Shown here one piece after another: positions 1 to 8,217 of a stretch of DNA of 32,138 nucleotides. The stretch comes from Desulfarculales bacterium UBA696 (GTDB taxonomy: Bacteria > Desulfobacterota > Syntrophobacteria > Syntrophobacterales > Syntrophobacteraceae). A program made the position numbers and the translations under genes. The notes below the pieces were generated by a model, which worked only from the letters and a program-made list of their open reading frames with translations, was not told the origin of the DNA and did no database searches. Within the stretch, counting starts at the first letter, position 1. Each line of letters opens with the position of its first letter. The stretch lies in contig DBMO01000004.1 of assembly GCA_002298995.1 (NCBI GenBank), positions 1 through 32,138 on the forward strand, given 5' to 3'.

Positions 1-96
1 TTTAAAGCCGCTGGATTCCCGCCAGAAGCGCTGCGGGAATGACGATTTTCGATATCGTCCCGGACGTGAATCCAAATCTGATTTGGGCAACAGCCC
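1..96. repeat. Right-hand end of a MITE-like element, subtype A
   Basis: The first 96 bases closely match 8907-8991: a hairpin with GCGGGAATGACG as its right arm, then a conserved stretch, then the inverted terminus ATTTGGGCAACAGCCC at 81-96. The left end lies outside the window. The copy is assigned by similarity to the complete element at 8832-8995. Confidence 0.7.
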
Positions 97-236
97 GTCC
101 CGACCTTGCCGGGAGGATCGGCCGAAGCTCTCCATGGGTATTCCAGCAACTACTTGCGGAATCTTTTTTCCCGCATAAGTTATGTGCCATCGGAAAGGCG
201 GCGGCTGTGGTGATAAAATCCCGAAGGAGTGCGAGA

Positions 237-1031
237 ATGGAAGCACTGATAGACGGAGCGCGGATCAACTACATCGATGCCGGGACCGGCGGCGGCTATC
301 CGCTCGTATTCGTCCACGGGATGGCGTTCGACCACTCCATGTGGCGCCCTCAGATCGAACTGTTCAGCAGGGAGCGCCGCGTAATAGCATTCGATATGCG
401 CGGGCATGGAAAAAGCGAGGTGGGTGACGGCCAGTACACCTACAGGCGCTTTGTCGGCGACCTGGTCGGTCTTCTCGATTTCCTTGAGATCGAAAAGGCC
501 ATCCTGTGCGGACTTTCAATGGGCGGCTCCATATGCATCAGGGCCTGCGAAGACTATCCCGAGAGGGTCTGGGCGCTTATTGCATGCGACACGACTTGCG
601 GCCCGGATTCCGAGGATTCGAGAAAGCGCCGCGAGATTGCAATCGAGGGAATCAAAAGAGATGGCTTGGGAGCTTTTGCCGATGACTTGCTGGCGAAGGT
701 TTTTGCGCCTTCGAGTTTTACAGCCATAAAGGAAGTAATTGCCGGGATAAGGCAGGTGATGGTTTCGTCTTCTCCGCTCGGAATCCGCGGGGCGCTTCTG
801 GCCCAGGCGGCCCGGACCGACCTGTGCCCGTGGCTTCCGGCTATTTCCGTCCCGACTCTCCTAGTGGCGGGGGCCGAGGACGTGATTTCACCGCCCGAAG
901 TGATGAAAGAAATGCTCCGGCTTATTCCTTCAGCCCGGATGGCTGTCATCCCTTCCGCCGGCCATGTGCCGAACCTCGAAAATACTCCGGAATTCGATGC
1001 GGTATTGAGCGGTTTTCTCGGGGAGCTTTGA
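237..1031 (+). CDS. Alpha/beta hydrolase, 264 aa
   Basis: A single-domain alpha/beta hydrolase. The nucleophile elbow GLSMGG places Ser94. Asp215 in AGAEDVISPP and His243 in AGHVPNLE complete the catalytic triad, and HGMAFDHSMW near residue 27 forms the oxyanion-hole region. The family includes 3-oxoadipate enol-lactonases, carboxylesterases and haloperoxidase-like enzymes; the substrate cannot be read from sequence. No signal peptide is seen, so it should be cytoplasmic. The reading frame is open further upstream, but ATG 237 is chosen because AAGGAG lies 9 bases before it and because the upstream part is repeat sequence. The gene appears to stand alone, followed by degenerate sequence on the opposite strand. 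The family call is firm; the function is not. Confidence 0.88.
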   Translation: MEALIDGARINYIDAGTGGGYPLVFVHGMAFDHSMWRPQIELFSRERRVIAFDMRGHGKSEVGDGQYTYRRFVGDLVGLLDFLEIEKAILCGLSMGGSICIRACEDYPERVWALIACDTTCGPDSEDSRKRREIAIEGIKRDGLGAFADDLLAKVFAPSSFTAIKEVIAGIRQVMVSSSPLGIRGALLAQAARTDLCPWLPAISVPTLLVAGAEDVISPPEVMKEMLRLIPSARMAVIPSAGHVPNLENTPEFDAVLSGFLGEL

Positions 1032-1048
1032 AAGCCTTAGTCATGCCG

Positions 1049-1303
1049 TTATGACTCGGTAATCAGTTTCATGTCGTTTTGGGGCCTTTCGGCGAGCACT
1101 TTTCCGTCTATCAATTCGGTGAGCCTGTTTACAAAGGATATCATCTGCTCGGCCTCGTTTCTCATGTTTGCCGAGTGCCGGAAGCGGCGAAGGTGCGCAT
1201 AAGCGACTCCATGGATATGCCGTCCAAAACGGCCGGACTCGCCCAGGACAACTCGTTCCGAATTCCCCGGAGAAGCCATCGTTTGTCGAAGATTTTTAAA
1301 GCC
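1049..1303 (-). pseudogene. Possible frameshifted gene remnant
   Basis: Two adjacent minus-strand frames each look protein-like. The upstream one (about 1303-1180) contains FDKRWLLRGIRNELSW. The downstream one (about 1185-1049) contains MRNEAEQMISFVNRLTELI and ends at a stop codon at 1049. A single-base shift near 1180 would join them into about 85 residues. There is no ribosome-binding site and no start for the combined frame. I do not recognise the family. It may be a decayed C-terminal fragment or a chance open frame, so confidence is low. Confidence 0.28.
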
Positions 1304-1365
1304 GTCGATAATCGATAAATCTTACAAAAGTGTCAGGCTGCGCCGCGGAAATACCGCGGTGTGGC

Positions 1366-1506
1366 CTAAGATAGATGCTCGGCGCAGAATTCGATCTCGC
1401 CGGAGCCCAGGCAAAATTCGCAGTCACTGTTATCGAAGCAGTCGTAGCCGCTTCCGTTGCAAGCATCGCAAAAAGCCCTGTGGCAGCGTTCTATTCGTAT
1501 CAACAT
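1366..1506 (-). CDS. Small Cys-rich protein with two CxxCxGxG-like knuckles, 46 aa
   Basis: A short reading frame starts at ATG (1504-1506) behind a good ribosome-binding site (AGGGAG about 8 bases upstream) and stops with TAG at 1366-1368. The 46 residues hold seven cysteines. CDACNGSG and CEFCLGSGEI match the CxxCxGxG zinc-knuckle pattern known from the DnaJ central domain and related small zinc-finger proteins. Cys8, Cys23 and Cys41 are the remaining three. Two knuckles could bind one zinc ion, as in half of the DnaJ domain. No membrane segment or signal is visible. It stands apart from its neighbours. Just downstream lies a small hairpin (CCGCGG arms, about 1343-1360). Function is unknown; a chaperone-like or RNA-binding role is speculation. 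The coding call rests on the ribosome-binding site together with the regular motif spacing. Confidence 0.72.
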   Translation of the reverse strand: MLIRIERCHRAFCDACNGSGYDCFDNSDCEFCLGSGEIEFCAEHLS

Positions 1507-1781
1507 CTTTATTCTCCCTTCCGAGGCCGCTTACCGCCGGCCGTTGTTGTCACAGATTGTGAAATTTGCTACATGAGGCGCGTATAAATTAAGGTTAAGA
1601 CTTTCCGGACAGGCTCGCCAGAGGTCTTGAGGCACTTAAGGCATTCAGGGTATTCGAGGAACTATCTGATGTTGATCCAGGTTGGGCGGTGAGCGGGTTT
1701 TAGGGGCTTTGCCCAAATGCTTTTTTTGCGAACTGCTAATTAAAATTGAAAGCGATAGGGCCCCGATAACGTCCAAGGTGG
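1507..1781. other. Non-coding gap with one element end
   Basis: No supported gene is seen in this gap. It holds the upstream region of the small Cys-rich gene and a solitary left terminus of the MITE-like family at 1703-1737. No T-tract terminator is evident for the malic enzyme gene that ends at 1782. Confidence 0.5.
1703..1737. repeat. Solitary left terminus of the MITE-like family
   Basis: GGGGCTTTGCCCAAAT followed by GCTTTTTTTGCGAACTGCTAA matches the left end of the complete element at 8832, including the T-run and the AACTGC block. No matching right terminus is found before the malic enzyme gene, so this is a truncated copy. Confidence 0.65.
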
Positions 1782-4043
1782 TTAGAAAACTTTGTTTTCC
1801 TGCGCGTCTATGACGGCTATCGATGTCATATTTACCACGTCCTCGACGTCACAGTTGCGCTGGAGTACGTGAATTGCCTTGTTGGTGCCCATCAGAATGG
1901 GGCCGATGGCTTTTGCTCCGCCCAGGCGGGCCATCAGCTTGTAGGCGATGTTTCCGGCCTCGAGATTTGGAAATATCAGCACATTTGCCCGTCCCTTGAG
2001 CATGTTGAATTCATAGACCGAGTTCAAAATATCCGGGGTCACGGCTGTGTCGGCCTGGATCTCGCCATCGACGTTGATATCGGGGCGACGCCGGCGCACC
2101 ATCTGAGTGGCTTTGGCAACCTTTTCCGTAAGCGGATGGCGCATGCTGCCGAAGTTGCTGAAGGAAAGCATCGCCACACGGGGATCGACGTCGAGCTGGC
2201 GAGCGGTGTCGGCGGTGTATATGGCTATCTCCGCAAGCTGCTCGGCGCTCGGTTCGATGTTTACGGTTGTGTCGGCGAAGAAGAAGACCTCTTTCTGGAA
2301 CACCATCATGTAGACGCCGGCGATGAGCGAGCTGTCCCGGCTGATTGACAGGGTTTGCAGCGCAGGGCGGATGGTGTTTCTGTAGTGCTGATTAGCCCCT
2401 CCGATCAGTCCGTCCGCATCGCCCATTCTCACCATCATTGCCGCGAAATAATTTGGATTATTGCGAAGAAGACCTTCGGCCTCGACCCTGGTGATGCCTT
2501 TCCTCCAGCGGAGCTTGTGGAAAACCGACGCGTAGTCGTCCATTCGCTCAAACTGCATGGGATCGACCATCGAGGCGCCTTTCAAGTCCAGGTGAAGATC
2601 GGAGATCCTCTCCTCGATTTGCTCCGCGTTCCCGATGATAATGGGAACGGCTATGCCTTCATCCAGAATCACCTGGCATGCCCGAAGAATTTTAGAATCG
2701 GTACCTTCGGGGAAGGCGATGCGCTTGGGGTTGCGCTTCGCTTTCTGCATGATTTTTCGCACCACCTCCTGGCTGTGGCCGAGGCGGCTTGCGAGCTGAT
2801 CTCCGTATTCCTCCCAGTCCGAGATGGGGCGCTGTGCCACTCCGCTCTCCACGGCGGCTTTGGCTACCGCGGCCGCCACCCAGGTGAGGACCCTGGAATC
2901 AAACGGCTTCGGGATGATGTAATCGCGGCCGAAGCGCAAATCCGCTCCCCCGTAAACCTTGAGCACCGAGTCGGGGATGTCCTGCCTGGTGAGGTTTGCG
3001 AGGGCATTTACAGCGGCGATTTTCATATCGGCGTTGATGGTCGTCGCTCTCACGTCCAGCGCTCCGCGAAAGATATAGGGGAAGCCGAGGACGTTATTGA
3101 CCTGGTTGGGAAAATCCGAGCGGCCGGTCGCCATTATCAGGTCATCGCGAGCGCTTACCGCGTCGCTATAGCTGATTTCGGGGTCCGGGTTGGCCAGGGC
3201 GAAGACTATGGGCCGCTCAGCCATGCTCCCTATCATTTCCTTCGATACAAGTCCCGCAACCGAGTAGCCGGCAAAAACATCCGCGCCCTCCATAACCTCG
3301 GCCAGAGACATTGGTCCGTTTCCGTTGGCCAGTCGCTCCTTGTACGGATTCATGCCCTTTTCGCGGCCTTTGTGGATAAGGCCCCTGGAATCCACCATGT
3401 AGACGTTTTCGCGCCTCGCTCCCAACTTTATGCACAGTTCCGCGCAGGCAATACCGGCGGCGCCCGCCCCCGAGAAAACCATCTTTACCTGATCGATCTT
3501 CTTGCCCTGCAGTTCGAGCGCATTCAGCAGGGCAGCTCCGGATATTACCGCCGTTCCGTGCTGGTCGTCATGGAAGACGGGGATTTCCATTATCTCCAGA
3601 AGCCGCTCTTCAACGCGGAAGCATTCCGGCGCCTTTATGTCCTCCAGATTTATGCCGCCGAAGGTCGGTTCCAGGAGCTTTACCGTCCTGACGATCTCAT
3701 CCGGGTCGGTCGAATTGATCTCGATGTCGAATACATCGAGGTCCGCAAAGCGCTTGAACAGCACCGCCTTGCCTTCCATCACCGGCTTTGCGGCAAAAGG
3801 GCCGATATTTCCAAGTCCCAGTACCGCCGTGCCATTGGTGACAATGCCCACCAGGTTGCCGCGGATCGTGTAATCGAATACCTTGCCGCGGTCGGCGTGG
3901 ATCTCCCTGCAAGGCTCCGCCACTCCCGGCGTGTAGGCCAGGGACAGGTCTCTTTGGGTAAGACAGGGCTTCGAGGATTTTACTTCTATCTTTCCGGGCC
4001 GGCCCTCGGCGTGGTACCGTAGAGCGTCTTCCCTTCTTATCAT
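1782..4043 (-). CDS. maeB: Malic enzyme with C-terminal phosphotransacetylase-like domain, 753 aa
   Basis: Oxidative decarboxylation of malate to pyruvate and CO2, usually NADP-linked in this family. Residues 1-165 form the malic N-terminal domain: YTPGVAEPC gives the likely catalytic Tyr37, LFKRFADLD gives Lys97, and LEDI (133-136) and HDDQHGTA (158-165) supply metal ligands. The Rossmann fold follows with FSGAGAAGIACAEL. From about residue 430 to the end is a phosphate acetyltransferase-like domain (RKIMQKAKRNPKRIAFPEG onward). In MaeB proteins this domain usually lacks transacetylase activity and mediates acetyl-CoA regulation. The length is normal for the hybrid type (about 750). ATG 4043 is preceded by GAGGGAGAAG. 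It may supply pyruvate and NADPH from malate made by the glyoxylate bypass encoded 1 kb away on the other strand. Confidence 0.95.
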   Translation of the reverse strand: MIRREDALRYHAEGRPGKIEVKSSKPCLTQRDLSLAYTPGVAEPCREIHADRGKVFDYTIRGNLVGIVTNGTAVLGLGNIGPFAAKPVMEGKAVLFKRFADLDVFDIEINSTDPDEIVRTVKLLEPTFGGINLEDIKAPECFRVEERLLEIMEIPVFHDDQHGTAVISGAALLNALELQGKKIDQVKMVFSGAGAAGIACAELCIKLGARRENVYMVDSRGLIHKGREKGMNPYKERLANGNGPMSLAEVMEGADVFAGYSVAGLVSKEMIGSMAERPIVFALANPDPEISYSDAVSARDDLIMATGRSDFPNQVNNVLGFPYIFRGALDVRATTINADMKIAAVNALANLTRQDIPDSVLKVYGGADLRFGRDYIIPKPFDSRVLTWVAAAVAKAAVESGVAQRPISDWEEYGDQLASRLGHSQEVVRKIMQKAKRNPKRIAFPEGTDSKILRACQVILDEGIAVPIIIGNAEQIEERISDLHLDLKGASMVDPMQFERMDDYASVFHKLRWRKGITRVEAEGLLRNNPNYFAAMMVRMGDADGLIGGANQHYRNTIRPALQTLSISRDSSLIAGVYMMVFQKEVFFFADTTVNIEPSAEQLAEIAIYTADTARQLDVDPRVAMLSFSNFGSMRHPLTEKVAKATQMVRRRRPDINVDGEIQADTAVTPDILNSVYEFNMLKGRANVLIFPNLEAGNIAYKLMARLGGAKAIGPILMGTNKAIHVLQRNCDVEDVVNMTSIAVIDAQENKVF

Positions 4044-4117
4044 CTTCTCCCTCGCATCTCTCCTTGATCGACTCAGACGATCCGCCCTCAGGGAGATTCA
4101 GATCCGGCAAGTCGCCG

Positions 4118-4390
4118 CTACTGCTTTACGGAGCGGTTGATAAAGCCTTCCAGCATGTTCAGGCCGTCGCATGCGGCGTTCCTGAGGGCATCGCATCCCT
4201 GCTTATTATGCTCAATCCAATCCTTGAATACGGCTTTGCTCGCCGGAGGTGTCCAGGTGGCGCCCTTCACGTAATGGCCGAGGATTCTTTCAGTTTGATC
4301 CAAAAAAATGATCATGTTGCTGGCCATGGCGTCGACCATGATTCTTTGGAATCCAAGCATCTGCTTTGCAAAGGTAATCTGCCGTTCCAT
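4118..4390 (-). CDS. Phasin-like small helical protein, 90 aa
   Basis: The start is set at ATG 4390, behind ACGGAGGA; the frame is open further upstream but without a ribosome-binding site. The protein is predicted all-helical and amphipathic. It has a FLDQTERILGHYV stretch, a W-T-P-P turn, then a charged helix (KAVFKDWIEHNKQGCDALR) and a hydrophobic end (LEGFINRSVKQ). This arrangement recalls the short phasin-like proteins of Deltaproteobacteria, which coat polyhydroxyalkanoate granules, but the similarity is by pattern only. There is no signal peptide. It lies 74 bases upstream of maeB on the same strand and could be cotranscribed with it. A PhaJ-like hydratase at 8218 supports a link with PHA. 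An unrelated helical protein is equally possible. Confidence 0.7.
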   Translation of the reverse strand: MERQITFAKQMLGFQRIMVDAMASNMIIFLDQTERILGHYVKGATWTPPASKAVFKDWIEHNKQGCDALRNAACDGLNMLEGFINRSVKQ

Positions 4391-4656
4391 TTCAGTCCTC
4401 CGTCTCTTTTCTGCCGCTTTCTCACTTAAGAAGGCGCGATTCGGCGGAATTGCCGGCACGCCATGTCTGCTATTTTAGGGTGGTCCGGACTACTATCAAT
4501 GGGGGAAAGACCCCATTTTTTCATAGATGAGGTGGAAAGGCAGGAATTCCATAAGACGGCATTGAGAGACATCCGCAATGTTGGACTGGCCATCTCTATG
4601 GGATTTGCAGCGTATTTTTGAAATCTTAATGCTTAAGGGCTTATCCTTAAATAAAA

Positions 4657-4824
4657 CCACCTGTTGCCCAAATAAGATATTTCGAAAATGTCGAGTTATC
4701 GTCGAATGACGTCTCGCGGTTGCAATCAGTGGGTAGCCCGGATATGAATCCGGGCCACCCCTTCTACCCTCATACCCTCGCTAACTTATAGATTGGCGGA
4801 ACTTTCCATTTGGGCATCAGCCCC
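4657..4824. repeat. MITE-like element, subtype B (single hairpin)
   Basis: The termini are CTGTTGCCCAAAT (4661-4673) and ATTTGGGCATCAGCCCC (4808-4824); the inner 13 bases match as inverted repeats with one mismatch. Inside is a hairpin CCCGGAT-ATGA-ATCCGGG (4739-4756). The interior from about 4705 onward matches the copy at 27690-27905. No clear target duplication is left, suggesting an old insertion. Confidence 0.65.
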
Positions 4825-4866
4825 TGGAGACCTTGCCACGATCTCGTGAGTCACGTAGGCGACAAG

Positions 4867-4912
4867 TCGAAAATCGTCATTCGCGCCCGGAAGCGCCGCG
4901 GGAATGACGTTA
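4867..4912. repeat. Inverted copy of the subtype-A hairpin
   Basis: GTCGAAAATCGTCATTCGCG followed by GCGCCGCGGGAATGACG is the reverse-complement arrangement of the hairpin in the elements at 1-96 and 8832-8995. It lacks the terminal repeats and shows one arm mismatch. Confidence 0.6.
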
Positions 4913-5000
4913 ATTGGCTCATGTATTCAACCCGCCCTTTCGCTGTGTCTCTTCAAACAGGGTCCAAAGCTCCCATTGGTTCGAAAAGCTGTTTCCCTAC

Positions 5001-5029
5001 TTGTAAATACGCGCAAGCGGGCATAGATT
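5001..5029 (+). promoter_or_regulatory. Candidate sigma-70 promoter for aceBA
   Basis: TTGTAA (5001-5006) and TAGATT (5024-5029) are separated by 17 bases and lie 66 bases before the malate synthase start. Each hexamer matches consensus at 4 of 6 positions. The call is by eye only. Confidence 0.3.
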
Positions 5030-5094
5030 TTCCTGTAAGGTTCGCTATTAGTGGCGAGTCGGTGCTATTCGAGGGTCAGGAAAGGAGTCACATT

Positions 5095-6684
5095 ATGTTG
5101 ATTGAGATGAACAGGAGAGAAACGGTTAAATATCGGCCTGTTTATGATCGTATTCCGGAGGGCTTCGATCCTCTGTTCGATGTCCCCGGTGATTTTTTGG
5201 ATTTCTTACTTCCACTTCATAGAGAATTTACTCCAAGGCAACAGGCATTGGCCGCGAAACGCGCCGTGGTTTTGTCCAGGGCGCATCGGGGGCTGTCCCC
5301 GAACTATCTTCCGCCTTCGGAGGCAAACAGAGTCGAGTGGGCGATCGAGCTTCCGGAATGGTGCAAAGACCAGAGAAATCAGATGACCGGTCCGGCCGAC
5401 GATGCCGAACTGGTCGTTAAAATGTTGAACTCAGGAGCGCCGGGCGTACTTCTCGATCTGGAGGACTCAATTGCAAACAACTGGTCCAACCTGAGTCTGG
5501 GTATCCACAATATCCTGGAGGCGCTGAGGGGGCGGCTCACCTTTTTCGACGCCAAGCGAAAGCGGATGGTGGCGATAAATCCAAGCGATACCGTGGTATG
5601 GCTAAGGCCCAGGGGGCTGCACATGAGCCAGGGCGGCGTATTTAACGACGATCCGGTCTCGGCGTCTCTTTTCGACACTGCGTCAATTGTATACGGGATT
5701 GACACCGGTGTACTTAAACACCCTCTCACATTCTACATTCCAAAATCCGAATCCGCCGAGGAGGCGCTCTGGTGGCGCGACCTGTTCCGCGCATTGGCCA
5801 GGGCCAAGGGGCTGCCCGAGGACTACATCAAGTGCATGGCCCTGGTGGAATCCCATCCGATGGCTTTCGAGATGGAAGAGTTCGCCTACAATCTGAGAGA
5901 ACACCTGCTGGGTTTGAACCTGGGTAGATGGGATTATATGGCGAGCCTGATTCACTTTAATATGTACGACCCGGCCTGGGTTTTGCCGGACCGGAACACG
6001 ATTCCCCATAATGTGCCTTTCTTCCAGAATCTTCGCGAGCTTATGGTCGAGATTTGCCATAAGCACGGGTTGCTGGCAATCGGCGGCATGACCGCGCTAT
6101 ATCCCAGCAGGACCGATCCGGAGCTGAACGAGCGGGCGCTCAAGGTTTTGGCCGAAGACAAGAAAAATGAAGCCGATTGCCTCATGGACGGCGCCTGGAC
6201 AGGACATCCCGATCAGAATGAGATTGCCGTCAGCCAGTTTCCTTTTCCCAACCAGATGGAAGCCAGAAGGCCCAATCCCGAACTCCATCCGGATCTCAGG
6301 CCGGTCCCGAGTGGGGTTGGCAGGATCTCGCTCGAAGGGACCCGCGCCGCGGTTCGAACCGTCATCCGCTATCGCTTCGGCGTACTGAACGGCAAAGGCG
6401 CGTCACTTCTCGACGGCTACATGGAAGACCTCGCAACCGATCGCATCTACCGCCTGATGATTGCCCAGAGGACGATCAACCGCGCCGACGTCAAGATCGA
6501 GGGGCCGGACGGCGCAGCCACCGAGCACACGCCCGAGCTGGTCTCGCTTATCTTCGACGAGGAGCTGCATCGGATTCTTCTCGAACTTCCACCTGATACG
6601 GACGCCGAGGTATTTGAAAAATACGGCCGGGCGAGGCTTATCAGCGAGGAGATGATTAAAAGCGGACAGTTCAACCCGGTATAA
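5095..6684 (+). CDS. aceB: Malate synthase (A type), 529 aa
   Basis: Condenses glyoxylate with acetyl-CoA to malate, the second step of the glyoxylate bypass, in the cytoplasm. Family hallmarks are in order: LLDLEDS (barrel-strand acidic residues), VWLRPRGLH, TFYIPKSESAEEALWW, LVESHPMAFEMEEF, the signature LGLNLGRWDYMAS, and DGAWTGHPDQ near the C-terminal cap. The length of 529 fits the A isoform rather than the 720-residue G isoform. ATG 5095 is chosen because AAAGGAG lies 7 bases upstream; the frame is open to 4810, but that part is repeat sequence. Isocitrate lyase follows 43 bases downstream and is almost certainly cotranscribed. The signature departs slightly from the enterobacterial form (LGLNCGRWDY), which is within normal variation. 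Confidence 0.94.
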   Translation: MLIEMNRRETVKYRPVYDRIPEGFDPLFDVPGDFLDFLLPLHREFTPRQQALAAKRAVVLSRAHRGLSPNYLPPSEANRVEWAIELPEWCKDQRNQMTGPADDAELVVKMLNSGAPGVLLDLEDSIANNWSNLSLGIHNILEALRGRLTFFDAKRKRMVAINPSDTVVWLRPRGLHMSQGGVFNDDPVSASLFDTASIVYGIDTGVLKHPLTFYIPKSESAEEALWWRDLFRALARAKGLPEDYIKCMALVESHPMAFEMEEFAYNLREHLLGLNLGRWDYMASLIHFNMYDPAWVLPDRNTIPHNVPFFQNLRELMVEICHKHGLLAIGGMTALYPSRTDPELNERALKVLAEDKKNEADCLMDGAWTGHPDQNEIAVSQFPFPNQMEARRPNPELHPDLRPVPSGVGRISLEGTRAAVRTVIRYRFGVLNGKGASLLDGYMEDLATDRIYRLMIAQRTINRADVKIEGPDGAATEHTPELVSLIFDEELHRILLELPPDTDAEVFEKYGRARLISEEMIKSGQFNPV

Positions 6685-6727
6685 TCCCCGGTCTCCGGGG
6701 TTGAGATAGTCTTAGGAGGAAACGCAA

Positions 6728-8059
6728 ATGATCGATGAGCAAAAATCGGTCGAACCCGATCAGGGTTGGGACCAAGACGACCGCTGGAGGGGAGTGAAAC
6801 GCCCTTACACGATGGAAGATGTCAAAAAACTGCGCGGATCGATGCGTATCGAATATACGCTTGCGGCCCACGGCGCCCGCAGGCTCTGGGACCTGCTTCA
6901 CCGGGAAGAGTTTGTCGCGGCGCTCGGAGCTTTATCCGGAAGCCAGGCGGTGCAGCAGGTGCAGGCGGGACTCAAGGCGATATATGTAAGCGGGTGGCAG
7001 GTGGCCGCCGACGTCAACAGCACGGGCCAGACCTACCCAGATCAGAGCCTCTACCCGGTGGACAGCGTTCCCAACCTGGTGCGCAGGATAAACAATGCGC
7101 TTCAACGCGCCGATCAAATCGACCAGATGGATGGAACAAACGGGGTATATTGGTTTGCACCCATAATAGCCGATGCCGAGGCCGGCTTCGGCGGCGTTCT
7201 CAACGCGTTCGAGCTAATGAAAGCAATGATCGAAGCAGGCGCGGCGGCCGTGCACTTTGAAGATCAGCTCTCCTCGGCCAAGAAGTGCGGCCACATGGGC
7301 GGAAAAGTGCTGGTCCCGACCTCCGAGGCCATAAAGAAGCTCGTTGCCGCAAGGCTTGCCGCGGACATCCTGGGCGTGCCCACGATGATCATCGCGAGGA
7401 CCGACGCCAACGGGGCGGCGCTTCTCACAAGCGATATAGACGAGAGGGACAGGCCCTTTCTTACCGGCGAGAGGACCGCCGAGGGCTTTTTCACCATAAA
7501 AAACGGCTTGGAATCGGCAATAGCCAGGGCGGTTTCGTATGCCCCTTACGCCGACATGCTGTGGTGCGAAACCTCGGAGCCGAACCTCGGTGAGGCTCGA
7601 AGGTTTGCCGAATGGGTGCACGCGGAGTTTCCCGGAAAGATGCTCGCATATAACTGTTCGCCTTCCTTCAACTGGAAAAAGAAGCTCGACCCGGCCGCAA
7701 TTGCAAGGTTCCAAAGAGAGCTTTCCGCTTATGGATACAAGTTCCAGTTCGTGACACTGGCCGGCTTTCATTCGATGAATATCGGGATGTATGAACTTGC
7801 CCGAGACTTCAACAAGAACGGCATGAGCGCCTACTCCAAAGTGCAGGAGATTGAATTCGAACGGGAAAGGGACGGCTACCGGGCGGTTAAGCACCAGGCG
7901 TTCGTTGGGGCCGGCTACTTCGACAAGATAGCGCAAACCATCCAGGGTGAAGACTTCTCGACCGCGGCCCTCAAAGGCTCGACCGAAGAAGAGCAGTTCG
8001 AGAACGAGTACATCAACCCAGCGCATGTTTCATCGCAAGATGCCCAGGAGTGGACATAA
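6728..8059 (+). CDS. aceA: Isocitrate lyase, 443 aa
   Basis: Cleaves isocitrate to glyoxylate and succinate, the first step of the glyoxylate bypass. The catalytic signature KKCGHMGGK (185-193, catalytic Cys187) is intact. Family blocks include YVSGWQVAADVN (86-97), IIADAEAGFGG (147-156), IARTDANGA, NCSPSFNWKKKLD and FQFVTLAGFHSMN. The length matches the standard bacterial enzyme (about 430). The related methylisocitrate lyase is shorter (about 300) and has a different signature, so isocitrate lyase is preferred. The start ATG follows AGGAGG by 8 bases. It lies downstream of aceB in the same operon, allowing growth or carbon conservation from acetyl-CoA units. Confidence 0.96.
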   Translation: MIDEQKSVEPDQGWDQDDRWRGVKRPYTMEDVKKLRGSMRIEYTLAAHGARRLWDLLHREEFVAALGALSGSQAVQQVQAGLKAIYVSGWQVAADVNSTGQTYPDQSLYPVDSVPNLVRRINNALQRADQIDQMDGTNGVYWFAPIIADAEAGFGGVLNAFELMKAMIEAGAAAVHFEDQLSSAKKCGHMGGKVLVPTSEAIKKLVAARLAADILGVPTMIIARTDANGAALLTSDIDERDRPFLTGERTAEGFFTIKNGLESAIARAVSYAPYADMLWCETSEPNLGEARRFAEWVHAEFPGKMLAYNCSPSFNWKKKLDPAAIARFQRELSAYGYKFQFVTLAGFHSMNIGMYELARDFNKNGMSAYSKVQEIEFERERDGYRAVKHQAFVGAGYFDKIAQTIQGEDFSTAALKGSTEEEQFENEYINPAHVSSQDAQEWT

Positions 8060-8109
8060 ATCAGGGCTTGCGCACTCGCATCAAATTACTATCATAGGCC
8101 TACCGAATA

Positions 8110-8132
8110 GCGGGGGAGCCCACATCCCCCGC
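8110..8132. terminator. GC-rich hairpin after aceA
   Basis: GCGGGGG (8110-8116) pairs with CCCCCGC (8126-8132) around a 9-base loop, 50 bases past the isocitrate lyase stop. No U-run follows, so it is either a weak terminator or an mRNA-stabilising stem before the hydratase gene. Confidence 0.4.
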
Positions 8133-8217
8133 ACCCTCATGCTTCCGCGCCGCGAAGCGGCCAATACTTACCGTCAACCTTATACAATCGCTCGATCCAC
8201 CAAAGGAGGAGGACCTC

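Larger units (their letters stand above)
4391..5094. other. Long intergenic region between divergent genes
   Basis: This 700-base gap separates the phasin-like gene from the malate synthase gene. It contains a MITE-like element (4657-4824), an inverted subtype-A hairpin (4867-4912) and a candidate promoter (5001-5029). A 40-codon frame at 4499-4621 (+ strand, start MGERPHFFIDEV) is open but has no convincing ribosome-binding site; it may be chance or a fragment. Confidence 0.5.

Noticed and set aside
2355..4022. Very long open frame (555 codons) on the + strand
   Set aside because: It lies exactly antisense to the malic enzyme gene, shows no family motifs, and arises from the GC-rich codon usage of that gene.
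4499..4621. 40-codon open frame starting MGERPHFFIDEV
   Set aside because: No good ribosome-binding site and no motif; kept only as a remark under the intergenic region.
7214..8026. 270-codon open frame on the - strand
   Set aside because: It is antisense to isocitrate lyase, whose frame carries the catalytic signature; this is a shadow frame.
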